64,000 nt of DNA from VFZP01 sp043755595 (GCA_043755595.1 JAYUSQ010000264.1:13693-77692), one strand, 5' to 3'; shown: positions 9,050 to 18,998, counted from the stretch's first letter. Notes: generated by a model not told the origin, from the sequence alone. Made by a program: numbers and translations.

Positions 9050-10033
9050 ATGTTCGCCCTGGTTGCCTTCATTATCTTTTCGATCGCGCTCGGCATCGCG
9101 GGCTATTATGTCTTCACGGTTCCCCGGCAGGAGGAAGAGCGCGTGATGACTGCGCGTTTGCGTGAGTTGCGGACGCGCGGCGGCGAAGGTGGAGCGAAAC
9201 GCGGCGGTGGCGGCGCGCGCAATCTCATGCGCCAGGAAGAAGCGGGCACGTTCGGATTCCTGAGCGGCTGGTTTTCCTTCGCCGGCGGTCTGCGCCGCGT
9301 ACAGGAGTTGATCGATCAAGCCGACCTGAAATACCGTGCGATCGACGTCGTGGCGGCCTCAGTCATCCTCGGGGTTGGCGCTTATCTACTGCTTGGAGTT
9401 TTTGGTTTGAATATGCTCGCGCTGCGGGCCGTATTCTCGCTCCTACTCGGCGCGATCCCGCTGTTTCTGGTAACTCAAGTCAGGGCGCGGCGGATGTCGA
9501 AATTCGAGTCTGTCTTTCCCGACGCGATCGACCTGTTTAACCGCTCGATGAAAGCCGGCCATACGATTCACTCGGGTATCGAGACCATCGCCACCGAGTC
9601 GATCGATCCGGTCAAATCCGAATTCAAGAAAGTGATCGAAGAGCTAGGGCTCGGTTCGCAGATCGACGCAGCGCTGCTCAACATGGGCAAGCGCATTCCC
9701 ATCATCGATCTGAAGTTCTTCATCACCGGCCTCATCCTGCAAAGGCAAACCGGCGCCAACATGACGGAGGTGCTCGACAACCTGTCGCTGCTGGTACGCG
9801 AGCGGTTGAACATGACCGCGAAAATGAAGGCCCATACCTCGCAACAGCGCCTGTCGGCCGCGCTCCTGTGCGGACTGCCGGTTGCGCTCGGCATCGCCTT
9901 CTGGATCCTGCGGCCGGAGATGATGAGCGTGCTGATTACCGACGAAACCGGTAATATGTTTTTCACCTACGGCATCGTTTCTGAAATCGTGGGTATCCTG
10001 GTCATCCGCAAGATGGCGAACATAAAGTTTTAG
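9050..10033 (+). CDS. tadB: Tad inner-membrane platform protein TadB
   Basis: This 327-residue type II secretion F-family protein has an N-terminal transmembrane helix, a cytoplasmic linker rich in Arg and Gly, two helices around residues 100-145, and the T2SSF domain (FESVFPDAIDLFNRSMKAGH; GLILQRQTGANMTEVLDNLS). Two C-terminal helices follow. It pairs with the next gene, tadC, to form the inner-membrane platform driven by CpaF. Confidence 0.93.
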   Translation: MFALVAFIIFSIALGIAGYYVFTVPRQEEERVMTARLRELRTRGGEGGAKRGGGGARNLMRQEEAGTFGFLSGWFSFAGGLRRVQELIDQADLKYRAIDVVAASVILGVGAYLLLGVFGLNMLALRAVFSLLLGAIPLFLVTQVRARRMSKFESVFPDAIDLFNRSMKAGHTIHSGIETIATESIDPVKSEFKKVIEELGLGSQIDAALLNMGKRIPIIDLKFFITGLILQRQTGANMTEVLDNLSLLVRERLNMTAKMKAHTSQQRLSAALLCGLPVALGIAFWILRPEMMSVLITDETGNMFFTYGIVSEIVGILVIRKMANIKF

Positions 10034-10042
10034 AGACCACCT

Positions 10043-10996
10043 ATGCTTGGCGCCGCACTATTCTTCACGCTCTGCTTTGCCACCCTGATGGCGATCGTTT
10101 GGTCTGGCGTTCAACTCTTCTCCGCCAACGCCGAGGACGCCTCGCCGCTTGATGAGCGGCTGAATGAGTTGACCGTAGCCGGAGGCGCGGCGCAGGTAAC
10201 GGCGCGTGGATCGAGACGCAGATATACCGCGAGCGGCGGTGTCTTGAACGTGCTCGCATATCTGATCAGCCTCTTCCCAGGCGGCGAAGAATGGCTCCGC
10301 GACAACGAAAAGGAATTGGGCGCGGCGGGCGTGCGCGACCGGAATGTCGTCGCACTCTACAGCGTGGGTCATGCCGGGTTTCTCCTTCTTTGCCTCGGCG
10401 GCATGTTGTATCTGCAGTGGGACAACGACGCCGCGAAGAAGATTGCCGGCCTCGCTGCGGCGTTCATCATCGGCTGGCTGGTGCCCAAACAGATTCTCTA
10501 TCGCGTCGCCGCTCGTTACAAGCGGAGCCTCGAAGAAGCCTTGCCCGACACCGTCGATCTCCTCGGCATTGTGCTCGGCACGGGATTGGCGCTCGATCAG
10601 GCTATGCTCCGCGTCAGCGACGAAATGGCGCACATCTATCCTGCGCTCTCGGCCGAATTCTACACGGTGGTCATGCAGGTCAAGGCGGGGCAGGAACGTT
10701 CCAAGGCTTTCAATCAACTGGTGCGCCGCACGGGAATCGAAGACATCAAGTCTTTGGCCGCGATGATCGTGCAGTCGGAACGCTTCGGCACGTCGCTCTC
10801 GCAAGCGCTCAAGGTCTACGCCGACGCACTTCGCATGCGCCGCCGTCTGCGCGCCGAAGCGGCCATTGGACGAGCCGGCATCAAGATGCTGATCCCGATC
10901 GTGCTCTTCATTCTGCCCGCGCTCTTCATCGTGACGCTAGTGCCCGGACTGCTGTCGGCCTTCCGCGACCTGCGCGGAGGCATCGGGGCAAAGTAA
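10043..10996 (+). CDS. tadC: Tad inner-membrane platform protein TadC
   Basis: This 317-residue T2SSF-family protein has an N-terminal helix, two central helices, and the F domain with RSLEEALPDTVDLLGIVLGT and AAMIVQSERFGTSLSQALKV, ending in a helix and the typical TLVPGLLSAFRDL tail. It lies 9 nt after tadB. It is related to TadB but distinct in sequence, as expected for the TadB/TadC pair. Confidence 0.93.
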   Translation: MLGAALFFTLCFATLMAIVWSGVQLFSANAEDASPLDERLNELTVAGGAAQVTARGSRRRYTASGGVLNVLAYLISLFPGGEEWLRDNEKELGAAGVRDRNVVALYSVGHAGFLLLCLGGMLYLQWDNDAAKKIAGLAAAFIIGWLVPKQILYRVAARYKRSLEEALPDTVDLLGIVLGTGLALDQAMLRVSDEMAHIYPALSAEFYTVVMQVKAGQERSKAFNQLVRRTGIEDIKSLAAMIVQSERFGTSLSQALKVYADALRMRRRLRAEAAIGRAGIKMLIPIVLFILPALFIVTLVPGLLSAFRDLRGGIGAK

Positions 10997-10997
10997 G

Positions 10998-11423
10998 TTG
11001 TGGCTTGCACTTTTGGCGCACGCTGCCCCGTTGCTCGGGTTCCTGCTGTGGCTGTCCCCTTTCAGCTTCTCCGGTGGCGGAGGTTGGGACTTCATCAAAA
11101 TGTTTTCGGTCGGCTTGTATATGGCGGCGATGGGGCTGGCCGTGCCGGCGGTAATCTGGCTGGCGGTCCGCCCGGGAATGACCAGAGCGCAAGCTTTCAG
11201 CGCGCTCAAGTTTCATAGCGTGATCGCTTTGATTGTCGTGATTTTCGGCCTGCTTCTTCTGATCGCGAATTTGTTTGACCCGGTGAATCCCACCATGGAT
11301 AAACCCCCGGCGAACTTCCAAGCGGTTCTAACCATCGTCGCTGTACTCTCGGCTCTTGTGTTGCCGTTGGTGGAGCTTGGCCGCGTGGTCTATGGTGTGC
11401 GTCTGATCCTCCGGCTGAGATAG
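10998..11423 (+). CDS. Small four-helix membrane protein
   Basis: This 141-residue protein reads from a TTG 2 nt after the tadC stop. It has four hydrophobic helices with short loops. The layout recalls Tic20/DUF4870-type small membrane proteins, but the match is weak and I do not name a family. Its position at the end of the Tad operon suggests co-transcription. A role in the pilus is unproven. Confidence 0.65.
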   Translation: MWLALLAHAAPLLGFLLWLSPFSFSGGGGWDFIKMFSVGLYMAAMGLAVPAVIWLAVRPGMTRAQAFSALKFHSVIALIVVIFGLLLLIANLFDPVNPTMDKPPANFQAVLTIVAVLSALVLPLVELGRVVYGVRLILRLR

Positions 11424-11433
11424 AATTATCCAA

Positions 11434-14400
11434 ATGAAATGCCCCAGGATGAGAACCCTGTTGTTTGTCTTTGTGCTGGCGCCTACCGCCTTCCCTCAAG
11501 CATTTACCGCTAACGTAACCGGCTTAATCAGCGACCCAGTTCAGGCCGCAGTCCCATCCGCCGTCGTAAAACTACTCAACCGGTCCACTCGGGAGGCGCG
11601 GCAGACTTCGACCTCGGCCGAAGGCCGTTACGTCTTCTCGCAGCTTCTCCCCGGCGCCTACGAAATCACCGTCGAAGCGCCCGGCTTCAAAAGCACCACC
11701 AACACGGGCATCACGCTGACGGCCAACCAATCAGCCGAAGTCCACATGACATTGCAAATCGGACAAGTGACGGAGTCGGTCGAAATCAACGCCGCCGCCG
11801 CGCAGCTAAACACGCAATCGGCCAATCAGTCTTATACGCTTGGACGCGACGAGATTCTCAACCTTCCGGCCTCCACGCGCAACCCATTCATCGCGGTCCA
11901 CGCGATGGCCGGCGTCACTTCGATGAGCGTCGCTAATTCGAATAATTCTGCCGATCAGAACCAGGCGAGGTTCGCATTTAATGGCGGCCGCGACATGAGC
12001 GGGCTTGTGTTAATCGATGGGGTTCCGGCAACCTCGGGCGATTGGGGAGCGCTGCTCGCTGCGCCCTCCGTCGAGTCGGTGCAGGAAGTGGTCGTTTCGA
12101 GAAACTCATACGACGCCGAGTTCGGCAAGTCCGGCGGCGGCGTGGTCAGCGTCGTCACCAAGGGTGGCTCGTCCCAGTTCCACGGCTCGGCTTTCGAATT
12201 CCTCCGCAATGATAACCTCGACGCCAACGCTTGGGTCAACAACCGCGTCGGCCGTCCGCGCGTTGAGTTCAAGCGCCATCAGTTTGGCGGTAACTTCTCT
12301 GGACCGCTCTGGAAGAGCAAGAAGCTCTTCTTCCTTACCAGCTACGAACACTTGAAGGAGGGATCGCCCGCGACCACGCTGACCACCGTGCCCACCGACC
12401 CGCAGCGCGTCGGCGACTTCAGCGCGACACGCGACGCCAACGGCGTCGTTTCACCGGTCTTCGATCCTTTCACCACGCGCCTGAATCCGAATGGGGCCGG
12501 CTCCATCCGCGACGCGTTTCCGGCCAACGTCGTGCCTCGTTCACGGTTCGATGCCGTGGGAGCCAAGGCCATTGACTTCTACCCCCGCGCCAATGCGGTC
12601 CCGACGAACCTGGTCACGCAAGCGAACAATTTCTTTGGAGCCGGCACATCGATCACCGACAACAAACGCATGGATGTCCGCGTCGATTGGGCCCGCTCGG
12701 AAAAGCACACCATGTACGGACGCCTCACCAAGGCTTGGCAAACCCGTAAGACTCCGCGCTTCTTCGGCACCGGCGCAGACGGCGGCAGCGAAGGCGACAA
12801 TCCCCGGTTCCACGCCACCTTCGGCAATACGTTCATCCCCACTCCCAACTGGGTTATCAACGTAACCTTGGGTTCCGGCCGATGGCGTGAAGAACAACTG
12901 CCCCTGCCCTTGCGCGATGGCGTGCTCGGCACGGCGCTTGGCTTTTCGTCGAATCTGGTTTCACTTTGGGATTCGCCGCATTTCCCGCAGTTCAGCCTGT
13001 TCGGCTACGCCGGTCTTTCCAACGGACGAGTCCTCAACTTTCCCCGCCAGACCGACAACTTCCAGCTCAACACCACGCGCGAACTCGGCAAACATTCGCT
13101 CAAATTCGGATTCACCGGTGAAATCGTGCGTCTCAATTCCATCGACGTTCGTTCGACCGACTTCGCCTTCGACCGCGGCATGACTTCGGGCCCCACCGCT
13201 CAAGTCAGTTCCGCCAACTCAGGCAATGCCGTCGCGTCGCTGTTACTGGGCACAGGTATCCCTTCGGGACTCTCGGGCGGCGTCACCACCGTCAATAACT
13301 CCATCAAGAACTCGGTCGTGCCCGCCACCTCGCGGCGTTACTACGGGCTCTACTTTCAAGATGTCTGGCGGTTAAGCTCCAAGCTGACCGTCAATGCCGG
13401 GCTGCGCTGGGAAACACAACGCCCCTCCACCGAACGTTTCAACCGCTACAACTATTTCGATTTCGACGCGCAGAATCCGCTGAGCCAACGCGCGGGCTTG
13501 AACCTCCGCGGCGGACTGGTCTTCACCGGCGCCAAGAACCGCTTTCAAACCGCTCCCGACAACATGGACCTTGCCCCTCGCATTGGGATCGCGTACAAGA
13601 TCACGCCTCGAATTGTCGCCCGCGCCGGTTACGGAATCTTCTATCTGATGGGCTTTGGCACGGCCACCCAAGGTGGCCCGGCCGCAGGCACGGACGGCTA
13701 CACCGTCACAACGAATTGGGTCAACACCCGCGGCGGTGACGGCATCACGCCGCAGGACTTGCTGGCCAATCCTTATCCTAGCGGGGTCAATCGCGCCGTC
13801 GGCAGTTCCCTTGGGTTGCTCACGCAAACCGGTTCGGACGTACTGGCTTTCCAGCGCTCACACCCGACCGGTTACGTGCAGAATTACTCGCTTGATCTGC
13901 AGTTCGAACTCGCCAAGACCTCGGTCCTCGAGGTCGGCTACACCGGCAATGGCGGACGCAAGCTCAACTATGGCGCTACTCCCGACGTGAACCAGCTTCC
14001 GTCTCAGTTCCTGTCGCTTGGCAATTCACTCAATGACCAGGTGACCAATCCGTTCTTCGGCATTTTCCCCACCGGCGTTCTTTCCGGCCGCACAGTGCCG
14101 CGCCACCGTTTGCTGCGTCCCTATCCCCATTTCGCTACGGTGGAAATGTCGGGCGATACACCAGGCGCAGGCTCGAGTTTCAACGCGCTCTATGTCAAGT
14201 TTAACCAGCGCCTCGCGACGGGCTTAAGCCTCATGTCGAGCTATCAGTTTTCAAAGGCGATCGACAATGCCTCCGAGAATCAGGGTTGGATTATCGGTGA
14301 TACGCTCCGTGACGTTAACAACGCGCGCCTGGAACGTTCGGTTTCCGGACACGATGTCCCGCATAGCTTCGTCACGGCGATGATGTGGCAACCGCCGGTC

Positions 14401-14907
14401 GGCAAAGGGCGAAAGTTCGGAGCCAGTTTGCATCCGGTGGCTGAGGCGATGGTAGGCGGCTGGGAAGTGTCGGCCATCGTGCGCTTCGGCACGGGCCTGC
14501 CGCTGCGTCTGGTTGCGCCCAACGGTCTCGGAGCCTTTGGCTTCCGCATCCTGAATGCGCGGATCGACGATCTCAAGACTCTCAACGTCGACACCCGCAC
14601 TCCGGAGCGTTGGTTCAACGCCTCGGCGGCCACGTCGCCCGCGCCTTTTACTATCGGCAATGCGCCGCGCTACATTCCCAACCTGCGAGCCGACGGCACG
14701 CACCACGCCGATATCAACATCGCCAAGAACTTCGCACTCACCGAACGCTTTCGCATCCAGTTCCGCGGCGAGATGTACAACTTCACCAATACTCCCCAGT
14801 TTTCGCCGCCCGGTTTGAGCGTGGGGGCTGCCGACTTCGGGCAAGTGAATGGCACTCGCTTCAATGACCGGCGCAACGTTCAGTTTGGTCTGAAGCTGCT
14901 CTTCTGA
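11434..14907 (+). CDS. Oar-type TonB-dependent receptor
   Basis: This 1157-residue outer-membrane protein has a signal peptide (RTLLFVFVLAPTAFPQA). Next comes a carboxypeptidase-regulatory-like beta-sandwich (about 25-110; TSAEGRYVFSQLLPGAYEIT), then a plug domain (about 120-230; SGLVLIDGVPATSG). A long beta-barrel follows and ends in an aromatic-terminated strand (NVQFGLKLLF). The large size and CarboxypepD_reg N-terminus mark the Oar/acidobacterial receptor group, in which ligands are generally unknown. The start is ATG 11434, 10 nt after the small membrane protein gene, so read-through from the Tad operon is possible. A terminator-like hairpin lies just after the stop. Confidence 0.9.
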   Translation: MKCPRMRTLLFVFVLAPTAFPQAFTANVTGLISDPVQAAVPSAVVKLLNRSTREARQTSTSAEGRYVFSQLLPGAYEITVEAPGFKSTTNTGITLTANQSAEVHMTLQIGQVTESVEINAAAAQLNTQSANQSYTLGRDEILNLPASTRNPFIAVHAMAGVTSMSVANSNNSADQNQARFAFNGGRDMSGLVLIDGVPATSGDWGALLAAPSVESVQEVVVSRNSYDAEFGKSGGGVVSVVTKGGSSQFHGSAFEFLRNDNLDANAWVNNRVGRPRVEFKRHQFGGNFSGPLWKSKKLFFLTSYEHLKEGSPATTLTTVPTDPQRVGDFSATRDANGVVSPVFDPFTTRLNPNGAGSIRDAFPANVVPRSRFDAVGAKAIDFYPRANAVPTNLVTQANNFFGAGTSITDNKRMDVRVDWARSEKHTMYGRLTKAWQTRKTPRFFGTGADGGSEGDNPRFHATFGNTFIPTPNWVINVTLGSGRWREEQLPLPLRDGVLGTALGFSSNLVSLWDSPHFPQFSLFGYAGLSNGRVLNFPRQTDNFQLNTTRELGKHSLKFGFTGEIVRLNSIDVRSTDFAFDRGMTSGPTAQVSSANSGNAVASLLLGTGIPSGLSGGVTTVNNSIKNSVVPATSRRYYGLYFQDVWRLSSKLTVNAGLRWETQRPSTERFNRYNYFDFDAQNPLSQRAGLNLRGGLVFTGAKNRFQTAPDNMDLAPRIGIAYKITPRIVARAGYGIFYLMGFGTATQGGPAAGTDGYTVTTNWVNTRGGDGITPQDLLANPYPSGVNRAVGSSLGLLTQTGSDVLAFQRSHPTGYVQNYSLDLQFELAKTSVLEVGYTGNGGRKLNYGATPDVNQLPSQFLSLGNSLNDQVTNPFFGIFPTGVLSGRTVPRHRLLRPYPHFATVEMSGDTPGAGSSFNALYVKFNQRLATGLSLMSSYQFSKAIDNASENQGWIIGDTLRDVNNARLERSVSGHDVPHSFVTAMMWQPPVGKGRKFGASLHPVAEAMVGGWEVSAIVRFGTGLPLRLVAPNGLGAFGFRILNARIDDLKTLNVDTRTPERWFNASAATSPAPFTIGNAPRYIPNLRADGTHHADINIAKNFALTERFRIQFRGEMYNFTNTPQFSPPGLSVGAADFGQVNGTRFNDRRNVQFGLKLLF

Positions 14908-14916
14908 TGTGAGGAT

Positions 14917-14951
14917 GGCCCGGGCAACACTGCGCCTTTGTTCCCCGGGCC
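14917..14951. terminator. Bidirectional hairpin between converging genes
   Basis: The arms GGCCCGGG-c-AACA (14917-14929) and TGTT-c-CCCGGGCC (14939-14951) pair as a 12-bp stem with one C/C mismatch and a 9-nt loop. The hairpin sits between the stop of the Oar receptor (14907) and the stop of the M36 peptidase on the other strand (14964), where a shared terminator is expected. There is no long T-run on either side. Confidence 0.55.
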
Positions 14952-14963
14952 GCCTCCCGGCTA

Positions 14964-17636
14964 CTAGGGGTGCAGTTGCAGACTCCAGCGATTCAGCTTC
15001 CCTTCGTCCTGCGCCGCCAAGTCACGAACCCGCAGAGTCCAACTACCCTGCATGGGCCGATTCACGACAGGAGCCAGAGCCGCATCCGCTGTTGAATCCA
15101 GGGTCAACTGTAGATTCTGCCGGTTGTCCTGTCCGTTAGGGCTATGCAGTCTCGCCGCTTGCCCGTCCGGCGCGACCAACTCCACCTGCAGGTCTCCGGT
15201 GAAGGTGTGCGTGATGTCGACCTCGACCACCACTCGCTTGGCCGTCCCCGCTTGCGTGACTGCGATCGTGTCGCTCACCCCGTTGCCGTTGTTGTCTGGA
15301 ATCGCGAGGCCGGGTGCGGACTCCAGCGTGACGCTCTGCCCGCCAACGGCGTCCACACCGAGCTCGATTTTCCATGCGCGCAACGTGCCGGTATCTTGAG
15401 CCGCCACGTCGGAGACCAGCAACGTCCAGACGCCCTGAATCGCCGTGCCGGTAAGAGCCTGCAAAGCTGGCAACCCCTCACTGGTGAAGGCCGCGACCAG
15501 CGCTCCGTTACCTCGTCCCCCGGACTGCGCGGCAAGCACGGCCTGCTGACCACCGGGCGCGCGCAGCACCACGCGCAGGTCGCCGACAAACGCGTGTGCG
15601 ATATCCACTGATACGCTGATCCTTCGCAGGCGCCCGGCATCGGTCACGGTCACCGGACTGCTGACTCCCGCCGGCTGATTATCGGGAATTGCCAGGTTCG
15701 GGGTGGCGCCCGCTTGCACGCTCCCTACCGGGTTAGTCACTGGCACGGCGAAGTCCGCCACGATTCCTTCCAGGCTCGCGCCATTCGATCGCGCCCCGGG
15801 CCCCATCCCGAACTTCGCAAAGGCCTCCCGCATTCCTTGCAGCGCCGTGGCGTGCTCGGCAGTGCTGAGTTGGCCCGCCGAGCGTTTGTCTTCGAGCGCT
15901 CGAAAGATCGCGTCCCGCATGTCGAGAAAACTAGGATTGGCGGGGGAGAGCTTCAACCCATCGACGACGAGCTGCAACGCCAGCCGCTTGCCGATCTTGC
16001 GATTCAGCTCCATCAACGTGGCACACCAGATCTCCCCGATGTTGTGCTCTTCCCCTTGAAACCGGCCCGTTCCAAGTTTGCCGAAATGATCTGGGAAGTT
16101 ACTGTTGTACGGGAACTGGCGGATGCCCGAGGGATTGTTCACCAGCCAGTCGCCCACAACTTCGGTGTTGTTGATGCTGCAGGCAATGTAGTCGCCCCAG
16201 CCTTCACCCATGCCTGAGGACTGCAAGGCTTCCAACGCGCTGGTGTTCAGTGGACCGCCGACCAGCCGGTTGGTAACGCCATGCATGAACTCGTGAAAGA
16301 CCACGCCGGAATCGAGCGCCGAATGGCGGCCCGTAGATCCGACGAGGCCCATCGTCATCCGGGGGATCAGGCCGTCGGGGGGAGTTGCCATCGTGGCGGT
16401 GCCTTGCACCTCGCCTGCGAACACTCGCGCATCGACGCCATCGGCGGCGCTTCCCCCGCGTCCAAGATTGTTGACTTGGAAGTTGCCGTCGGCTTCGCGA
16501 AACCCCAGTAAATAGAAGAAGTCGTGCATCACACCGTTCAGGTAGAAGAGATTCACGACCAACTGTTCGCTGCCGTTTGGATCGTTGGGATTAAACGTTA
16601 GAACTCCGCCGGTCATCGTCCCCGTGACGGCCGGGCCGTTGCTGTCGCGATGGGCTCGCACGCTATTACCCACAGTCTGATTGTCAGACACCCAATGGTC
16701 CGGGAATCCGTTTGGCAGACCCGTCAACGGAAGATCGTAATCGGCGAGAGGCCGCGGAAAATCCGTTAACTGACGGGCGCCAGCGCCGTCGACACGAAAT
16801 ACGTTCCCGCGCGCAAGCACATGACGCACCAGTTGACGGCAGTACAGAATCTCACCGTTGGCTGCATCAACCAGCGTGCGGTACTGCGCGGCATAATCCG
16901 GCATGGAAAGCAGGACTTCCCACGTGAGACGAAGATCTTCGCCCATGTCAAACCACACAAGACTGGCCTTCACCGCATCGGCGAACGGACCCGCTTCGAA
17001 CACCGTGTGCTGTTGCGGGCTGGCAGCAAAGCGGGTGGTCATCTTCGGCTCGTAACCGCTCATGTCGGGATAGGAGGACTTGTGGGCCACGCCATACGGG
17101 TCTCTCTTCCCGTCCTCTTCCGGGTCCGGCGTGGTGCAGTGTTTTACCGCCGCTTGTACAGCTTGTTCACTAGTGATCTTGGGATCGACGGTCGCTCCGG
17201 CGCCAGTCGGAGCGGCAGCGCCTTCGGTGTCGAGAATGGCGCCATTCGGGGCGAAGCTCACGGTCTGAGTCGCCTGAAAAATAGGGATGCCCTTGTGCCG
17301 CTGCTGGAAGTGAACCGCGACCGCGCCGCTGCTGGTCTCTTGGGCGTGATCGTCGGGTACAAACTCCGGCGTCTCCGTGGCGGAGAATCCCATCACAGCG
17401 TGCAGGCGGTTCAAGTGACTGGCCGCGCGCTCGACGTAATTGCCCTTCTCGGCGGGAGCCGAGGCCGAAGCGATCGCGGCCGGATTTCCGGTGACCGCAC
17501 TCAGCGATGCGACCCTGACCGTTTCGGACCCTGGGAGTTTCTCGGATGCGACCGACGCGCTCGCGTCCGCGGTGACTTTCCGGGCCTCAGTCGCCCGATT
17601 GATGGTGTAGTCTCGACGATCTAGTTCTTTACCCAT
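14964..17636 (-). CDS. M36 (fungalysin) metallopeptidase with two P domains
   Basis: This is an 890-residue zinc metallopeptidase. The N-terminal 270 residues are a fungalysin/thermolysin-type propeptide (HFQQRHKGIPIFQATQTVSF). The catalytic domain has the zinc motif HEFMH at 448-452 and the third ligand in GMGEGWGDY (E478). Two tandem proprotein-convertase P domains follow (from about 645 and 770), each opening with LAIPDN and containing a DI-x-H-x-F-x-GDL segment. These domains often sit on secreted peptidases. Oddly, no classical signal peptide is visible at the N-terminus (MGKELDRRDYTINRATEARK), and no better in-frame start is evident. It is flanked by converging and co-oriented single genes, so it is probably monocistronic. 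Confidence 0.92.
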   Translation of the reverse strand: MGKELDRRDYTINRATEARKVTADASASVASEKLPGSETVRVASLSAVTGNPAAIASASAPAEKGNYVERAASHLNRLHAVMGFSATETPEFVPDDHAQETSSGAVAVHFQQRHKGIPIFQATQTVSFAPNGAILDTEGAAAPTGAGATVDPKITSEQAVQAAVKHCTTPDPEEDGKRDPYGVAHKSSYPDMSGYEPKMTTRFAASPQQHTVFEAGPFADAVKASLVWFDMGEDLRLTWEVLLSMPDYAAQYRTLVDAANGEILYCRQLVRHVLARGNVFRVDGAGARQLTDFPRPLADYDLPLTGLPNGFPDHWVSDNQTVGNSVRAHRDSNGPAVTGTMTGGVLTFNPNDPNGSEQLVVNLFYLNGVMHDFFYLLGFREADGNFQVNNLGRGGSAADGVDARVFAGEVQGTATMATPPDGLIPRMTMGLVGSTGRHSALDSGVVFHEFMHGVTNRLVGGPLNTSALEALQSSGMGEGWGDYIACSINNTEVVGDWLVNNPSGIRQFPYNSNFPDHFGKLGTGRFQGEEHNIGEIWCATLMELNRKIGKRLALQLVVDGLKLSPANPSFLDMRDAIFRALEDKRSAGQLSTAEHATALQGMREAFAKFGMGPGARSNGASLEGIVADFAVPVTNPVGSVQAGATPNLAIPDNQPAGVSSPVTVTDAGRLRRISVSVDIAHAFVGDLRVVLRAPGGQQAVLAAQSGGRGNGALVAAFTSEGLPALQALTGTAIQGVWTLLVSDVAAQDTGTLRAWKIELGVDAVGGQSVTLESAPGLAIPDNNGNGVSDTIAVTQAGTAKRVVVEVDITHTFTGDLQVELVAPDGQAARLHSPNGQDNRQNLQLTLDSTADAALAPVVNRPMQGSWTLRVRDLAAQDEGKLNRWSLQLHP

Positions 17637-17702
17637 TGGGATTCATTCCCTCCTTCACAAGGTATAGCGGAGGATGTCCCAAATTCGGGCCAAAGTCAAT
17701 GG

Positions 17703-18998
17703 TCAAAAAATGGGGGCGTCCGAGGGCAGACCGCGATCGAGCCAAGACAGAACGGTCTCGGCGCCATATCGATCGATCAAGGCTTGCACGCGGCGGCGGT
17801 ATTCGGCATACTCCCGCCGCGCCCCTTCGGGGACGCTGGCCGATGTCGAGGGCTCACGCGCCAGACACAACACGAGCCCCTCTTGAAACCAACGCGGCAA
17901 GCCGGGCCGCGCGCGATCTTCGGTGACCACATGCAGCAGCTCATGCAGCAAGGTCGCGGGCGGCGGCGCTGGCTGCGTACGAATCGTGCGGCCGCTGGTG
18001 ATGGCTGCGATCCAACCAGGCTCTCCCGTGGCGTCGCGGAACATGGCGACGCTAGGAAACACGCGGAGCCGCGGCGCGAATGAAATCCGCCGTTGCGCGC
18101 GGCGTTCGGCCTCGACGAGGGCTCGCTCGGCTTCTTCAAGCATTGCTCCGTCGCGATCCGCCATCGTCGTTTGCAGTTCGATCCGTTCGCCCCGGAGACT
18201 TTGCCACGGGATACCCTGCGCGCTAACGCCCACCCGCGCGCCGGAGAAGTAGTAGCCAAGGATGTCTCGATACCCGTGCCCTTGCCGCGCCCTCTCCAGC
18301 GCGCCGATTTGACACAAACCTACGCCGTGCCCAGTGCCCGCGCCCTGCAATCGAAACCGGCCGCCGCCTTGATCGGTCACCGTGAACCGCGCGCTCTTGA
18401 TGGCATCACGCGTCGATTGGCGGAACGCGTCATAGTCGATCAACTGGCCATTCAGCCGCAGTTGACGCACGCGCCCCGACTCACTCCGCTTCACGATCTC
18501 GATCGACTTCGCTTCCAGATCCGCCACCCAACTGGCGCGGCCCGTGGAAAGGCAGAAGGTATCGGGCCGCCCTTTCAGATACGGAAGGTCGAGCGCCGGC
18601 CACAACGTGCGGGCGAATTCGGTATGACCGCCGCAGTGCCCCGTGTAGAAGACCTGCGCGGGGCGGCCTTCCCACCAGAGCAACTCCGCTTCGGTTGCTT
18701 CCACGGCGGCAAGGATCCTCGGCGTGACGCCGCGCTCGAGGAATCGCTGGCAATGCGGACCCTCGCACAAATCGAAGCCCGCCTCTTTGTGCCGCCCGAG
18801 ATTCACGACCGCGAAGGTGCGCGCCACCACCGCGATCGCCTTCAGAGCTTCAGCCTGACTGAACGTGCCCGACTCTCCCGCGACGACTGCCGCTACATAG
18901 GTTTCCAGATCCCACGTGCGTCCTTTTACCTTGACCGTGCGAGCATCAGCGGCAAGGCTACACAACAGCAGTCCAGTTAGTGCTGTTTTGAGAACCAT
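17703..18998 (-). CDS. SpoIID/LytB-domain protein fused to an HExxH peptidase domain
   Basis: This 431-residue exported protein has a signal peptide (MVLKTALTGLLLCSLAADAR). A SpoIID domain occupies about 25-290: LETYVAAVVAGESGTFSQAE, VARTFAVVN, YTGHCGGHTE and GAGTGHGVGLCQIGALERAR. SpoIID proteins are lytic transglycosylases acting on peptidoglycan. The C-terminal third carries HELLH at 352-356 followed about 18 residues later by WFQEGLV, a gluzincin-like (peptidase MA) arrangement with a plausible third ligand Glu. The start overlaps the end of the transpeptidase gene by 22 nt, so both cell-wall genes probably form one transcript, with the transpeptidase first. Confidence 0.85.
   Translation of the reverse strand: MVLKTALTGLLLCSLAADARTVKVKGRTWDLETYVAAVVAGESGTFSQAEALKAIAVVARTFAVVNLGRHKEAGFDLCEGPHCQRFLERGVTPRILAAVEATEAELLWWEGRPAQVFYTGHCGGHTEFARTLWPALDLPYLKGRPDTFCLSTGRASWVADLEAKSIEIVKRSESGRVRQLRLNGQLIDYDAFRQSTRDAIKSARFTVTDQGGGRFRLQGAGTGHGVGLCQIGALERARQGHGYRDILGYYFSGARVGVSAQGIPWQSLRGERIELQTTMADRDGAMLEEAERALVEAERRAQRRISFAPRLRVFPSVAMFRDATGEPGWIAAITSGRTIRTQPAPPPATLLHELLHVVTEDRARPGLPRWFQEGLVLCLAREPSTSASVPEGARREYAEYRRRVQALIDRYGAETVLSWLDRGLPSDAPIF

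Noticed and set aside
10058..10804. Minus-strand open frame over tadC
   Set aside because: tadC is certain by motif and operon position; the antisense product has biased Arg/His composition.
16821..17624. Plus-strand open frame inside the M36 peptidase gene
   Set aside because: Complementary to conserved propeptide sequence; no leader or motif of its own.
18093..18980. Plus-strand open frame of about 295 codons over the SpoIID fusion gene
   Set aside because: Shadow of the SpoIID/HELLH coding strand; no recognisable domain.
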